A stretch of 64,000 bases of DNA from Planoprotostelium fungivorum (lineage: Eukaryota > Evosea > Variosea > Cavosteliida > Cavosteliaceae), in the NCBI GenBank assembly GCA_003024175.1, contig MDYQ01000087.1, positions 38,792 through 102,791 of the forward strand, read 5' to 3'. Below the pieces are notes generated by a model. That model saw only the letters and a program-made list of their open reading frames with translations. It searched no databases and was not told the DNA's origin. The stretch's first letter is position 1. The number at the start of each line of letters is the position of its first letter. Shown in pieces: positions 12,301 to 23,160 of this stretch. The position numbers and the translations under genes were made by a program.

Positions 12301-12872
12301 GACGCAGGGGAGACTCTTTCATCAATACCGGAAGCTCGCCAGGCACATCACCTACCCTGGGTGATTCCAATTACGAATACGAGCAGAATCTTTCACTATC
12401 GGGGATGATGGTGTTGGATCACGAAGAAGGAGCCGGTGAGATCATCATCCCGCGCGTGTGGTGAGATGGAGATGCTGATGATCGACAGACAACTTGTTTG
12501 AGATCGTCGCGGCTGACTCGTGCGTCTTACTATCGGCGGAATCGAAGCAAGTGAAGACCATGTGGATTGAGCAGCTTAACTCCTTTATCAAAAAACAAGA
12601 CACGCTCTCCCACTTTCAAGCGGGTGCATTTCATAATTCCGTCCATCTCCGCTCACACATTCTTAGAACAGAACGATAAAGCCGCACAGGCCAGAGCCGA
12701 TAAAGTGAAAGACATGATTAGAGACCGATACAACCGAGGGAAGCTGAAGCCAACGGAGTGCAAGAGCGACAAGATCGTCGGCCTCAGGAGCTTCGCGAGA
12801 GAGAAGAGCGTCATCGACAGGAGTCGGTCTCTAGATGGAGCCTTCCAGAGGAAACTGAATGTAAACTTGTGA
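9314..12872 (+). CDS. small-GTPase-like / IQ / RhoGEF (DH-PH) fusion protein
   Basis: Spliced reading gives, in order: a Ser/Lys-rich leader; a Ras-like domain with a divergent P-loop (CLVGLTCGKTTLTARL), a switch II-like stretch (IEFSVLELPGSDFEF) and WADVIALCFSVTEATTF; a Pro/Ser linker with coil (DKLIEELEERIEILKN); an IQ motif (IIVCQSIIRGRSARRK); a DH domain (AKRGHIFRELVETEKAYVSS, TPVQRVPRYVLL); and a PH domain (RRLFLFNDLLLIAKDKQRR, LFEIVAADSCVLLSAE, VKTMWIEQLN). DH domains exchange GDP for GTP on Rho-type GTPases, PH binds phosphoinositides, and IQ binds calmodulin. ATG 9314 was chosen over 9254 by context; the stop is at 12872. About 13 introns. The GTPase-like part lacks a clear NKxD box, so nucleotide binding is doubtful. 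Confidence 0.83.
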
Positions 12873-13070
12873 ATTGTATAGTATAAACGCCTCAAAGTCA
12901 GCGTAGATCTTTCTGCCGATAAAGAGTACGAACCTATTGAAAGATCCTTTGTTGTAAGGAGCTCGGTCCAAATTTGGTTCTAGTAGGTTTTATTCGGAAA
13001 ATCCCACCTCGGGAAGAACTCACCTTGGCTTGATGAGAAGGCAGCGACACCTCTGTAGCCTCTGAATTAT

Positions 13071-15906
13071 ATGGACACTATCAGTGGGAGGAATACGTTG
13101 CAGCCTCTCAACAGTAATATCATCACTGGAGATCGATCACAACATCAACCGATGGATAATGCCAGCCAGGAAGGAAGAGACCCACAGAGAAAATTAGTCA
13201 AGGCTGTCTCTGCTCATCTCCCAACGACATCCAAACCAGCAAATGGAATCCATCTTTCACGAGAACTAGACAGTGCACTCGATCAACTGTCAACCATACG
13301 CAAACAGAACGAACTCTATCAGAAGGAACTACACGATGAGAAGGAGAAAGCTCTCACATGGCATATGAGGACGAAAGAGAAAGAGATCGAGCGAGTTCAA
13401 GCTCTAGAAGCGAGGAGAATTTCTGAGGAAGCACTGTCCCTTGCGGTCCAAAGAGCCAAAGAACTCGAATCACTGGTACGAGATGAGAGGAAGATGGGGC
13501 GCCAGAAGCTGGAGTCACTGTTAGAGAAGGAGAGAGGTTTAGAGAAAGAATTAGCTGCAGCCGTACAGAGTACGACGGCCTTCTCCAAGCAGCTCAATCT
13601 CGTCTTGAATCGCATGAATTTCGCATCATTCTCACAACTACCCGGTCCACCACCAGACGACCCTCAGCCGCCGATGGGCAACGTCTGCATCTTATTCACC
13701 GACGTGGAGTGCTCCACTGAGAAGTGGGATAATGCACCGGAGAGGATGCAAGAGGCACTGCAGATCCACAACACTCTCCTCCGATCCATCATCAAACAAC
13801 ACCGAGGATACGAAGTCAAGACGGAGGGAGACAGTTTCATGGTCACTTTCTCCTCTCCCAAAGACTGTCTTCTGGCCGCCGTCGATATTCAAACCAAGCT
13901 GTTGACCACACAATGGCCAGCGGTGAGTCATCTCATCTCCGTCTCACGCGCTAAGCCAATCAGGACACCGATCAGTGGTCCGATTGCAGAGAAATCCACG
14001 ATGCAGAGGGCAAGGTCATCTGGAGAGGACTTCGAGTCAGAGCCGGTATTCACATCGGTCTCCCCACCGTAGCTGTGGATCCCACGACATGTCGAATGGA
14101 CTACCTGGGTTCACCTGTAAATAAGGCGGCACGCGTCGCAAACATGGCGGCTGGTGGACAGACCATCGTGACGAAAGAGTTTGCGGAGGCTGTGGGAGAA
14201 TATGAAGGTGTCGAATGGACGGACCTGGGGAATTTCGAGCTCAAGGGAATCTCGGGGGATCACGGACTGTTGCAGGTGATGCACGATCGAAGTGGATGAT
14301 CGCATGACGTGTGGCAGATACTTCCTCACAGTCTCCACGGCAGAATTTTCCCTCTACGATCTGCGCATGGTCAGCAGGAGGATATGGAGAAGAAGATTGA
14401 AAATCTCATCAAGGTAAGTGGTACTCTCTGTGATCGGCTCTGACACCAACATCAAGGAGAACACGGAATTGACGAGACAGATGGAGATCCTTCGCAGTGA
14501 ACTGGCGCAGCTGAGAAGCTCTTCCAGCGAATTCAGCGCACGCTTCAACCAGATGACCGAAGAGTCCACCTCGCCCCTGACGCCCGAATGGCATGACGCC
14601 AGAGAGTGGAATGAGCAGCTCGACAGACAGATCCACCTCTTAGACGATCGTTTCCACTCCCTCGAGTCCGAAGCGGCCGACATGCGATCTGAGATCGGCA
14701 AGATCATTCAGTCCAAAGAAGTTCTCGCCGCAGAGAGAGATGACCTGGCTCACCGCCTCTGCATCGCTCAGGCTGAGAAGGATCAATTGCTGGTTGAATT
14801 GGCTTCCATCAGCATGACACCGAGGCCGGCTGTCTCCAGAGCACCATCTAGGGTGGCCTCCATCCTGGACATCTCCACTCTGCAGAGATCCATCAGCGAC
14901 CTCTCAGACATCAAATTAGCCACAGTCCATCTCATCGATCGGACACCACCATCTCCGAGGCCATCCATTTCTACGGACTCTCTCAAGTCTCCACGGCATC
15001 TGCAAGTCGATCCGGCGAAACTTCCCCCTCAGAACCAGCACGATCCATTCAGATCCCCACCTCTTACACCAACAACGCAGCGCGCCAATCTATCCACGGA
15101 AGGTAGAGATGGACATAGGCCTTCACCAGAGAGGGCAACCTCCATGGACAGCCCCAGAGCTCCCCCCACTTTGATCATCGAGCCCAGCAGTCCACAGCCG
15201 GTATCTCCAGCCGAAGTGAGGAAGAAGAATCGGGTGGGACCTGTTGCGATTCACCCGACGGCCATCGTTCAGTCGAACAGTGAGAAGTTACCACCACTGC
15301 ACTCCGCTTCGAGTATGCAGAGCTCTCCCACCTTCCACGACATGGAAGCAAAATTACCCATACTGTCCTCTCATCTTTTAGAGGTGATCACGATCTTTCT
15401 CTTGAACGAATGGTGACATTTCGCAGAGGGATACGAAATTACATGCGATCGGTTTATCTCCACGAGGTAACCTGCACCGCTGCGCTTCTGATGAGACAGG
15501 CAAGACCGCAGACACGATCCTCATGTCCGGCCAGGCCCCTTCGTACGCGGAAGGAACGAATGACGTCCATCCACCTCCCTCACCATGTTCAGACAACCGA
15601 GTACAGAGCCCACACCGTAAGAAGATGGGAGAGGTCAAGCAGGCCCGTGCGGCTGAGATCTACGCAGAGTATCAGCGTCGCAGGGTCTCGTGGGCGGCAC
15701 CGGTTACAGATCACGAGCTGATGCGGGCTGGCATCCGCAACAATGTCAACCAACCGGAGCTGAAATTAGTCACACCCACACTGACGACACCTGCTTTCGT
15801 GCACGAACGTTTACCTTCAGCGAGCCGAGAGAAGAAGATGACCAGCAAGCAGGAGATCAAGAGCAGAGATTTCAATTTCAACGATTTGAAGAGGAACGGA
15901 ACGTAA
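13071..15906 (+). CDS. soluble class III adenylyl cyclase, second paralogue
   Basis: ATG 13071 opens an exon with an N-terminal coiled coil (EKEIERVQALEARRISEEA). The cyclase domain follows: CILFTDVECSTEKWD (metal Asp), YEVKTEGDSFMVTF (second Asp, adenine-reading Lys), RVRAGIHIGLPTV, and MDYLGSPVNKAARV (purine Asp, Asn, Arg). Introns at 13924, 14276, 14414 and about 15383 keep frame. After the domain come another coiled coil (ELTRQMEILRSELAQLRS) and a long Pro/Ser-rich tail, ending at 15906 with KSRDFNFNDLKRNGT. All catalytic positions are present and Lys/Asp predict ATP as substrate. No transmembrane segment. Same architecture as the reverse-strand gene at 5499-8385; the two are separated only by the RhoGEF gene. 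Confidence 0.86.
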
Positions 15907-16209
15907 ACAGCTTGTCACACTACACGAATGTAGATGAAGGGAGCCATCGGAGTGAGAAGTAAGGAATGAAGATGATTTTTTTTATTTCTTGCACTAATGG
16001 ACCCATCGTGGTGATTCACGACACACTCTCTTTTGATTTTATTCCGTCTACTCTTACAACAATGTCTCTTATCCGTACGCTCCCGGGGGTGGCATCCTGC
16101 TCTACGTCAGTCTCCTCTTCTCTCACAACTCAACGACTCACACGATCTTCTTCTTCACCTCCGTCTTTTGCGTCACAGAGTTGTTCATCAGTCCGTACAC
16201 CTACCACCG
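15907..16209. other. intergenic region between convergent genes
   Basis: About 300 bases between the stop of the second cyclase gene and the likely stop of twinfilin. The reverse strand could code a short acidic extension of twinfilin (REMLTVVGVRTDEQLCDAK) if an alternative intron is used. Otherwise it should hold the two 3' UTRs. Confidence 0.4.
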
Positions 16210-17614
16210 TCAGCATCTCTCGAATCTGCGAATGCGCACCGAGTGGTGAGCGTTACCACCGTGTCCACCGATGGTGGGGATGTTCTTCGCCTTCACGACA
16301 CCGCCTCCCTCTCCCAACACCGTCGTCTTGGCAGGTTGTAGTCCGGTGTTCGCGTTCAGATTGCGCTTCAGTTCCTCCACCACGTCTCCCGCCTCGGAGA
16401 TTTCGATCTATCAGATGTCAGATTGACACGTCTGACACCTTCACCTTCCTGCTGGCGATGTGGAGGCCAGTTCGGTTGATCTCGTCGGCCAGTCCTTGCT
16501 TGGCCGTAGAATAGACCATTCTCAATTTCTGGGGTGAATTACCCGGGCAGTAATAGATGAGAGCCGCTTGCTTCGAGATCTTGTTGGTGAGGTAGACGTA
16601 AAAGCGTGGAGCACTACCGGTGATCTCCTTGGCAACACCTTCTCCACTGTTGACGTTCTTTGCGGTACCCTTCGCCTCCACGTGGTCGTTCTTCTCGGTG
16701 ATTTCCTGGGAAGCGTCAATTCTCGTCGAATTTTCGCGGTTTCACCAGCTCGAGGAAGGTGGCGGTACCTTCTCTGAGTTTGGTCAGCTCGGCCTTGGCG
16801 TGATCGGTGAGGGGGAGAACGACAGAGTGGTAGCCTCCGATGCCAGCGGTGGCGCCCTGATGCCATCAGATCCTCTCATCGTCTGTCGTCTCACCGGTTG
16901 GGTCTTGGCAGTGAGAGATTGTGAGAAATCCTTTCTGGCCTGCTCTTCTTGCTTGTGTAGCTCTCCCAATTCGACCTCTTTGGATGAGAGGGCGTTCACG
17001 GGGGCTCTTCCGGCTTGCAAGTTGGCGTAGGACAATTCGGCCTGCGATGGGTCAGCATTTGATCCAATGCGCCGTTGCAAATGTATGAATCGTGGATGGA
17101 GAGATGGATTTATAGAAGATCACCTTGGTGGTCGCATGGACATCCTCTACGAAGAAGTTCGCACCGAGTTTCTCCTTCAAAAATTCTTTTGCAGATGCAA
17201 ATGTCATCTTGGACTTCACGGGCGCAGCGTCGGGGACGTAGGTAAGGAGCAGCCACCTCTTCGTACCTTCTAATCGGACGATAAAGTATGCTGGCTCTTC
17301 GTCTCCGGCCTGTTCGGCGATGTGACCCCAATCTGCCTCCATGTTGGACGTCTGTCTCTCCTCATAGGTGTTGACGATGACCTCTGTGGAAAAAATGAAC
17401 GATTCTTCGGATGAAAGAGGAGGGAGGGGACCGAGTTGAATGGAAACGAGACTCACCATCACGGATGACACACTTGTAGAAGCGAATGGACTGTGCAATA
17501 GTCTGTCCCTTGAATTTGCTGACCAGCTCCTCGGCCACTGTAGGGTATCAGTTAGATCCTCTTGGATGTCTCTATGAGAATGAGGAACGTACGAGGAATG
17601 GGTGCGTGAGACAT
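16210..17614 (-). CDS. twinfilin (two ADF-H domains)
   Basis: Actin-monomer-sequestering and filament-end-binding protein. ATG 17614 (MSHAPIP) leads into ADF-H domain 1 through several short introns: VAEELVSKFKGQTI, RFYKCVIRDEVIVNTYEE, EEPAYFIVRLEGTKRWLLL, YVPDAAPVKSKMTFASAKEF. A linker containing ELGELHKQEEQARKDF precedes ADF-H domain 2: EITGSAPRFYVYLTNK, IYYCPGNSPQKLRMVYSTAK, and EISEAGDVVEELKRNLN. The KxxMxxAS/T pattern in both domains matches ADF/cofilin actin-binding helices. The C-terminus is uncertain: I read to a stop at 16210 after a Gly/Ala/His-rich tail, but alternative splicing into an acidic tail ending near 16130 is possible. Confidence 0.88.
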
Positions 17615-17886
17615 TGTGGTTGCCGATGTGTTGGCCCCGGATACAAAACAAGATGACCAACTACAACGAGGTAAATATCGTCCACAGGGAGGTGGACGAA
17701 TTCAGATAGGAGCATCCACTGTCCTATCCTCTGTGGGAGGCTATCACATAGACATTCGTTCGTTCCTCATAGAGATATCCATCGATCCGACATTCTATCT
17801 AGAACGTTGAAGTCAAATTTGTCCAGTCCGACATTGAAAAGATTCACCCCGTTGAACAATATTAATGTATTACAGTGATTTAGATG

Positions 17887-18775
17887 TTAGCCTTGATGCT
17901 GACAAAGATGTACGTTCCAGCGACAGCCTTAGCGTCCAAGTTGGCAACGATTCTTCCGGCCTTCTGGTCCCAGAAGGCAGCGCACTGAGTGTAGTTCACT
18001 CCGTCAAACTTGAGCAATCCAACGGCTCCATTTCCATCGAAGCCCAAGACGGGGGTGACGAGAGAGACAGCGGCTAAGACCTCAGCAGAGACGTCGATCT
18101 TGATACCGACCTATCACATCTCATCAGAACTCGTGCATCATCATCTTCTCATCACCTGAGCGGTAGCGTAGATGGATTCGGAGGTAAGGAGGGGAACGCA
18201 TCCGGCGGGCAGGCTGACCTTGATGTCGGCGCAGACTCCGACGCTGATCTGCACGTCGACGGTAGATTGGACCGACAGCACGGTGGTAGAGCCCAAGACA
18301 CCGGGGAGGATGGAAGAGACGGGAAGGACGGAGCCCAAGAGAGAGGTGATGGGAGCGAGGAGTCCAGCCTGTGTGGGGAGATCGATGGCGATGTTGGCGG
18401 CCACGTTGGCGTGGACGAAGGTGGTGGAAGAGTAGCTGGCAGCTACGGCGACTCCCTTACCTCCCAGAAGGCCTCCAAGGATGCTACCGACCAATTGATC
18501 GCCTGTGCGACGGTCAATATCGAATCGTGACGTCATCGTGGCGTGGTCTCACCGAGGAGGTTACCGAGGATGCTGTTCCCGCCCAAAATGCTGTTGAGGG
18601 GTAAGATGTTGAGGAGATTTCCGATGGGAAGACCCAGCAGACCGTTGTTGCTACCACCAGCACCACCTAATAGACCACCTACGATAGGTAGACCTCCCAG
18701 GAGGTCACGCTTGTCAGCGGTGCCGGCGGCTGCGAGAGCGATGAGAGCGAAGCAGAAGAAGATGGAAGTTTTCAT
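17887..18775 (-). CDS. secreted glycine/leucine-rich surface protein
   Basis: ATG 18775 begins a clear signal peptide (MKTSIFFCFALIALAAAGTA) followed by KR and repeated GGL/LLG/NxLLG segments. A second exon continues with LVGSILGGLLGGKGVAVAAS, and a third begins VGIKIDVSAEVLAAVSLV and ends FVSIKANI at 17887. Small hydrophobic residues dominate, two cysteines occur in the middle (VCADIKVSLPAGCV), and the last exon reads as a beta-rich domain (VGLLKFDGVNYTQCAAFWD). No family recognised. It is probably an abundant secreted or cell-coat protein. Confidence 0.72.
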
Positions 18776-19104
18776 GTCGATGTCGGTTGCTGCTGAAGAG
18801 TGCGAGAGTCGAATGATTTAGAAGAGGAGGAACCGGCCGTTGGAGGATTGGGTGCTGGAGGCTGCCGGACTACAATGGAAATATGAAAATGAATATCTCC
18901 GGTGGAAATACAGTGGAGTAAGGGAATGAATCACGGACAATCGAGGAGGAGGGACGAACAGCAGATGACAAAGGAGGTGAAAATGGATGGCGTCCTTTTG
19001 TAGATTACCCTCTGATTTTTACAATAATACGTGCTTTTCTCATTTCGAGCGCAAATCTCATTAGCTCATCATGTTGTGGAATGCTCCAGAAGAGAAAATG
19101 AATC
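18776..19104. other. intergenic promoter region
   Basis: About 330 bases upstream of the secreted glycine-rich gene and downstream of the kinase gene. No exon was seen. A GA-rich stretch (18816-18990) lies just upstream of the start codon of the secreted gene. Confidence 0.45.
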
Positions 19105-22100
19105 TCAGTTTTTATTTTTCGTTCGTGGATCGTATTCTTCACTGATTTGAGCCAATCTCTCGCTCAATTGGCTAAACGTCGGCCGCTTATCCGCTTCCCT
19201 CCAGCACTCCAACTGTCCCCCGTCACTCTCTCTCTCACAATCTCCTCACCATCAACTCGTACAACTCGTCCGGACAATACACTTGCAGGGGCTTGGGTAG
19301 TCTCCATCTACAACCCGTCAAATTCTCATCCCTCCCTATCTCATCTCACCCCTCCTCGCAGACCTTATGGACGATAGTTGTGTTGTCAAATTCAGAGTAA
19401 GGTATGTCACCAGCCTCCAAAATCTCCCACATCACGACACCTGCACGAGAGAATGAGATGAAATTTCATCGAGATATCCTGTATATCTCACCGAACGACC
19501 AGACGTCCCCTGGCTTGTGCAGTATCCTCTGTGGGCTGAGAGCTTCTGGGCTGGCCCAGCGGATCGGAATCATCGAAGTTCTGTCCGAATCGAATTCCGT
19601 CTTGGACAGTCCGAAATCGGCAATCTACAACGTGTCAGGAGGAATTTTCGATGAGATGTGGAAGAAATGGGGTCACCTTGGCAACGAGACCTCTGCCTCG
19701 ACGGGTGACCTGATGGGGTGTCAGAATGAAAGCCTTGCGATCCTTCTTCTCTTCCACTCACCAGAATGTTTCTACTCGCCAGATCACTAGAGGGGAGTCA
19801 GCGAGTGATCATCAAATGCAAGCGATGATGTGATGATGGTGTTGATGATCATGTGATGATGGTGATGATCGTGTTGATATTGAAGTGACTCACCAGTGGA
19901 TGATGTGCATGTCGTGCAGATGCCACATTCCATGAGCGATCTACACTCCTTCAGCTTCACATGACCAACCGCATCACCTCCTCCAGCAATTTGAGAGATG
20001 TCGCCAGATCGATGTCCATCTGATGTCTCTTGAGGTATCCATCTAATCCTCCTCCTTCCACATACTCTGTCACAATACACAGAGGCCGCTCCAAGTCATC
20101 ACACACTCCGTACATCGTCACCACGTTGGGATGATTTCCCAGCATCCTGTATCCTTTCAGCGAAAAAAAATGGCTCGTTGTAGATACATCATCTTCTGAG
20201 ATTCTTTCTGGAATTCCTCTCTGGCCTGTCTCGAATTTGCCTTCAATTTCTTCACGACACAGATGGCACTCTTCCATTTCTATCTCCATCAGCGACTCCA
20301 CTTTGTGACATCCAACTCACCGCTTTGTAGACTTCACCGAAATTTCCCATACCGATCTTGTCTTCCAATTGGATGGCATCGTAGGGAATGTGCCACCTGT
20401 CTGCTCCCAAATGAGGTATCACCTCTTTCGGTTGATATGTACATCGTCTGGTACACGTCATCAAGGGTGAACCATGCTTTACTCACCGGTACAGGTGGTC
20501 GACGTAGTAGACGATGCCGTCGCCGTCAAATTTTCTCTCCCAGCCTCTGGGCAGCTGCAGTGGATCTCTCCCCCTCCACAGCCTAGGATTCTCGAACGTC
20601 GTGTTCTTCTCGATGTGGTTGACGTAATAGACTCTACCTTTATTGTCCTTACACTGTTCGAAACCTGCTCGTGTCATTTTTTTCCCTCTTCTACTCTTCT
20701 CACCGGAGGGTAACGGACTCATCATGTGATCGACTTCATAGGGGAAGTTCCTCGGTGACATCTGGGCCCAAGCATCACCGCTGCTGCGGTCACCTCGATT
20801 GGCGAGTTGTAGATTGGTGGGTTGTGGATTGGTAGGTTGTAGATTGGGGGTCGACCTGTGTAGATCGGGCGTCCGATCGTGAAGGGACAGGCGGCCGAGA
20901 TCGGGGGAGGAGCGATGTAGATCGACGGGGTCGGACCGGTGGAGTTCCGAGGAATAAGACGATTTCCCAGAAACGTCGGGATCAGAACGAGCGTGAGTGG
21001 GAGGGTGATGTTCAGAGACAGTTCTTCGCTTGTTTGGTGTAGATGAATCTGTGATGGCTCAGGTGATGTCTGCGGGGTCACGTGTGTCGATGTAAGAGGA
21101 GACTCACTGTCACTATCGGAATGGTCGCGGTAGGTGTAATCACCGTAACCACTTCCCAAGTGTTCCAATTTGTCGAACGGAACGGATCGATTGGCGGAAT
21201 AATAGTCCTGCTTCACGTCAATCTACAACGAGACGAATCCATCCCACCTGATTCACTTCCTCTTCGTAACCGTCTTGGAAGTCGTTGAGATTGTTCCTGA
21301 GGTAAGCGTCTCGTGCATTGTCGTCCTCCACGTAAGATCGATCGTCATATTCATCGTCATACTCTGGTGATACTCCATGGTTTCTGCTCACTCGTCACAC
21401 ATCCATTCATCTCCATCATTTCTCGTTCTATCATATCCACGGATGATCATCACGATCATTGTGATCATCATCACGATCGTGATCATCTGATGTTGTGCAT
21501 GTTGTACGTACCTCACGGCGGACAATCCGATGGATCCCCTCGGGCGATCGAACGTGGTGGTATCCATGGTGATCACACCTCCAAACGAATTCTCCACCGC
21601 ATGTCTCGGCGTCGAGTCCGGTGATGCATCACGTGACGAATAACTTGGAAAGGAACTACTCGATCCCAGAGTCGGGCGCATTGTAGATTGAGGTGACACC
21701 TCACGAGATGAATATCCCACCAGTGTCCCCGACGGGTACCGATTGGGGGAGGCTGGCGGGTTGTAGATGGAATCCGCATCTGCGAACTGTCAGATCTTAT
21801 TTCTAACGGGGATCATCACAATAATTAGGTGTGGGCACGTTCGACACTTTAGAAGGCTGCGGGACGGACGCAGCGGGGGTCACATTAGTCGGTGGTGCGA
21901 GAGCCTTCTGTGAGGGAACGTGCAGGAGAGACATGAACTGCGACCTCTTCACGACCCGATGATGACGCCGACTCACCTTCTTCATCTTAGATTCGGGGGG
22001 GCTCGTTGGGTTCGACTTTGAGGCCTGGACTTTGTGTTTTTCGCTGACCATTTTCTTCGGTCGGGTGGGTGGTAGAGGTGGAGGAGTTTTTTTCGTATTT

Positions 22101-22578
22101 CTAAAGATGACATCAGATGGGGACACATGTTTATTGTAAGAACGGATTGAATATGGACTCACCCCGTGGACAGAGCTCGACTCCGTGAGGGTGAATCAGA
22201 TCTCCCCATGGTATTTGTGGGAGAGATGAGAGCAGCCACAGTCGTAGATGGAGGTGTGTTCGTGGTTATGATGTGGGGAGCCGTCGATTCAGGGTGATGA
22301 TTCGCTAATGGAGGTGATATCAGATTCGGATCCGTTCGTGGATCTTTGAAAGTGGTCGACCTCGTGTTGTGATCGACAAAATAGATCCTTCCGGTCTTGG
22401 CAATTCTCTCCTCCCAACCTGCGATGAAAATCAGACGAAGAAGAAGAACCGATGGTAGGTGACGTCGAAATTATGGAGGAAGACATGACGAAAATGAGAT
22501 GTATGAACCTGGTGGAAGGGGTTGTGGTCGAGGTTCTGGGCGCTCCAAGTGCGGATAGAAATAATGGTGGTTGGACAT
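19105..22578 (-). CDS. WW-domain protein kinase, tyrosine-kinase-like
   Basis: ATG 22578 ([16 protein letters not shown]) leads to WW domain 1 ([20 protein letters not shown]...TTFKDPR), a Pro/Ser/Lys-rich linker, WW 2 ([17 protein letters not shown]...TTFENPR), WW 3 ([20 protein letters not shown]), then the kinase domain. Kinase features: [12 protein letters not shown] glycine loop, ICVVKKLKA lysine, [25 protein letters not shown] catalytic loop, [26 protein letters not shown] and a C-lobe [20 protein letters not shown] and the PIRW...PEAL segment resemble tyrosine or TKL kinases. The HRD arginine is Cys, so it is a non-RD kinase. WW domains bind Pro-rich or phospho-Ser-Pro ligands. About 15 introns. 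The stop overlaps AATAAA. Confidence 0.86.
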
Positions 22579-23160
22579 GCTTACAACTGTGATATCCGAT
22601 TTAATCGAAAGCGACTGTTATGGACAAAGAAGTAAGATGACGACACATCTCAAACGAGATGAAGAAATCCAGACAAATTCGTCTCATATGGATCATTCGA
22701 GTATCATGTACATATCGAAGCCAATGCCCTCACCTCTTCTATCGTCCAATGTAATTACACTCTCCTCACTGTTCAAGCGTTGACAATCGATCTCTATTTT
22801 ACTTTCGAGAACACAGACATAGTCTGCACAAATGCGTTGCGCTCTACAGAGCTTGTTGACGATGATCGCAAAAGATGCGTATATCGGAAAGAAACTCCTC
22901 GGGTGCCGAAATCATGTCTGGATTTATTCTTTTTTCCGCATTTTCCTCCCATCGCCTCGGGTGAAGCTCGCGGAGGTTCCGTTGGCTACTTTCGAGCAGC
23001 GACGACTTCTCAGAAGTTCTTTAGACGATGAGATCGAATGGTACGAGCTGTTCTCAAATGGCGGGAAATGCATCCGTTATAACACGTGTGTGGGAGAGCG
23101 AGTGGAGCGTCCAGCAGTCCTCACACAAAAACCGGCAGGCGAGAACGCGAACAGAGCATC
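22579..23160. other. divergent intergenic region
   Basis: About 580 bases between the start of the WW-kinase gene (reverse) and the membrane-protein gene (forward). No convincing exon in either direction. It should contain both promoters. Confidence 0.45.

Noticed and set aside
15966-16514. Forward 182-residue frame antisense to twinfilin
   Set aside because: Ser/Arg-rich shadow of the ADF-H exons; no domain and no start context.
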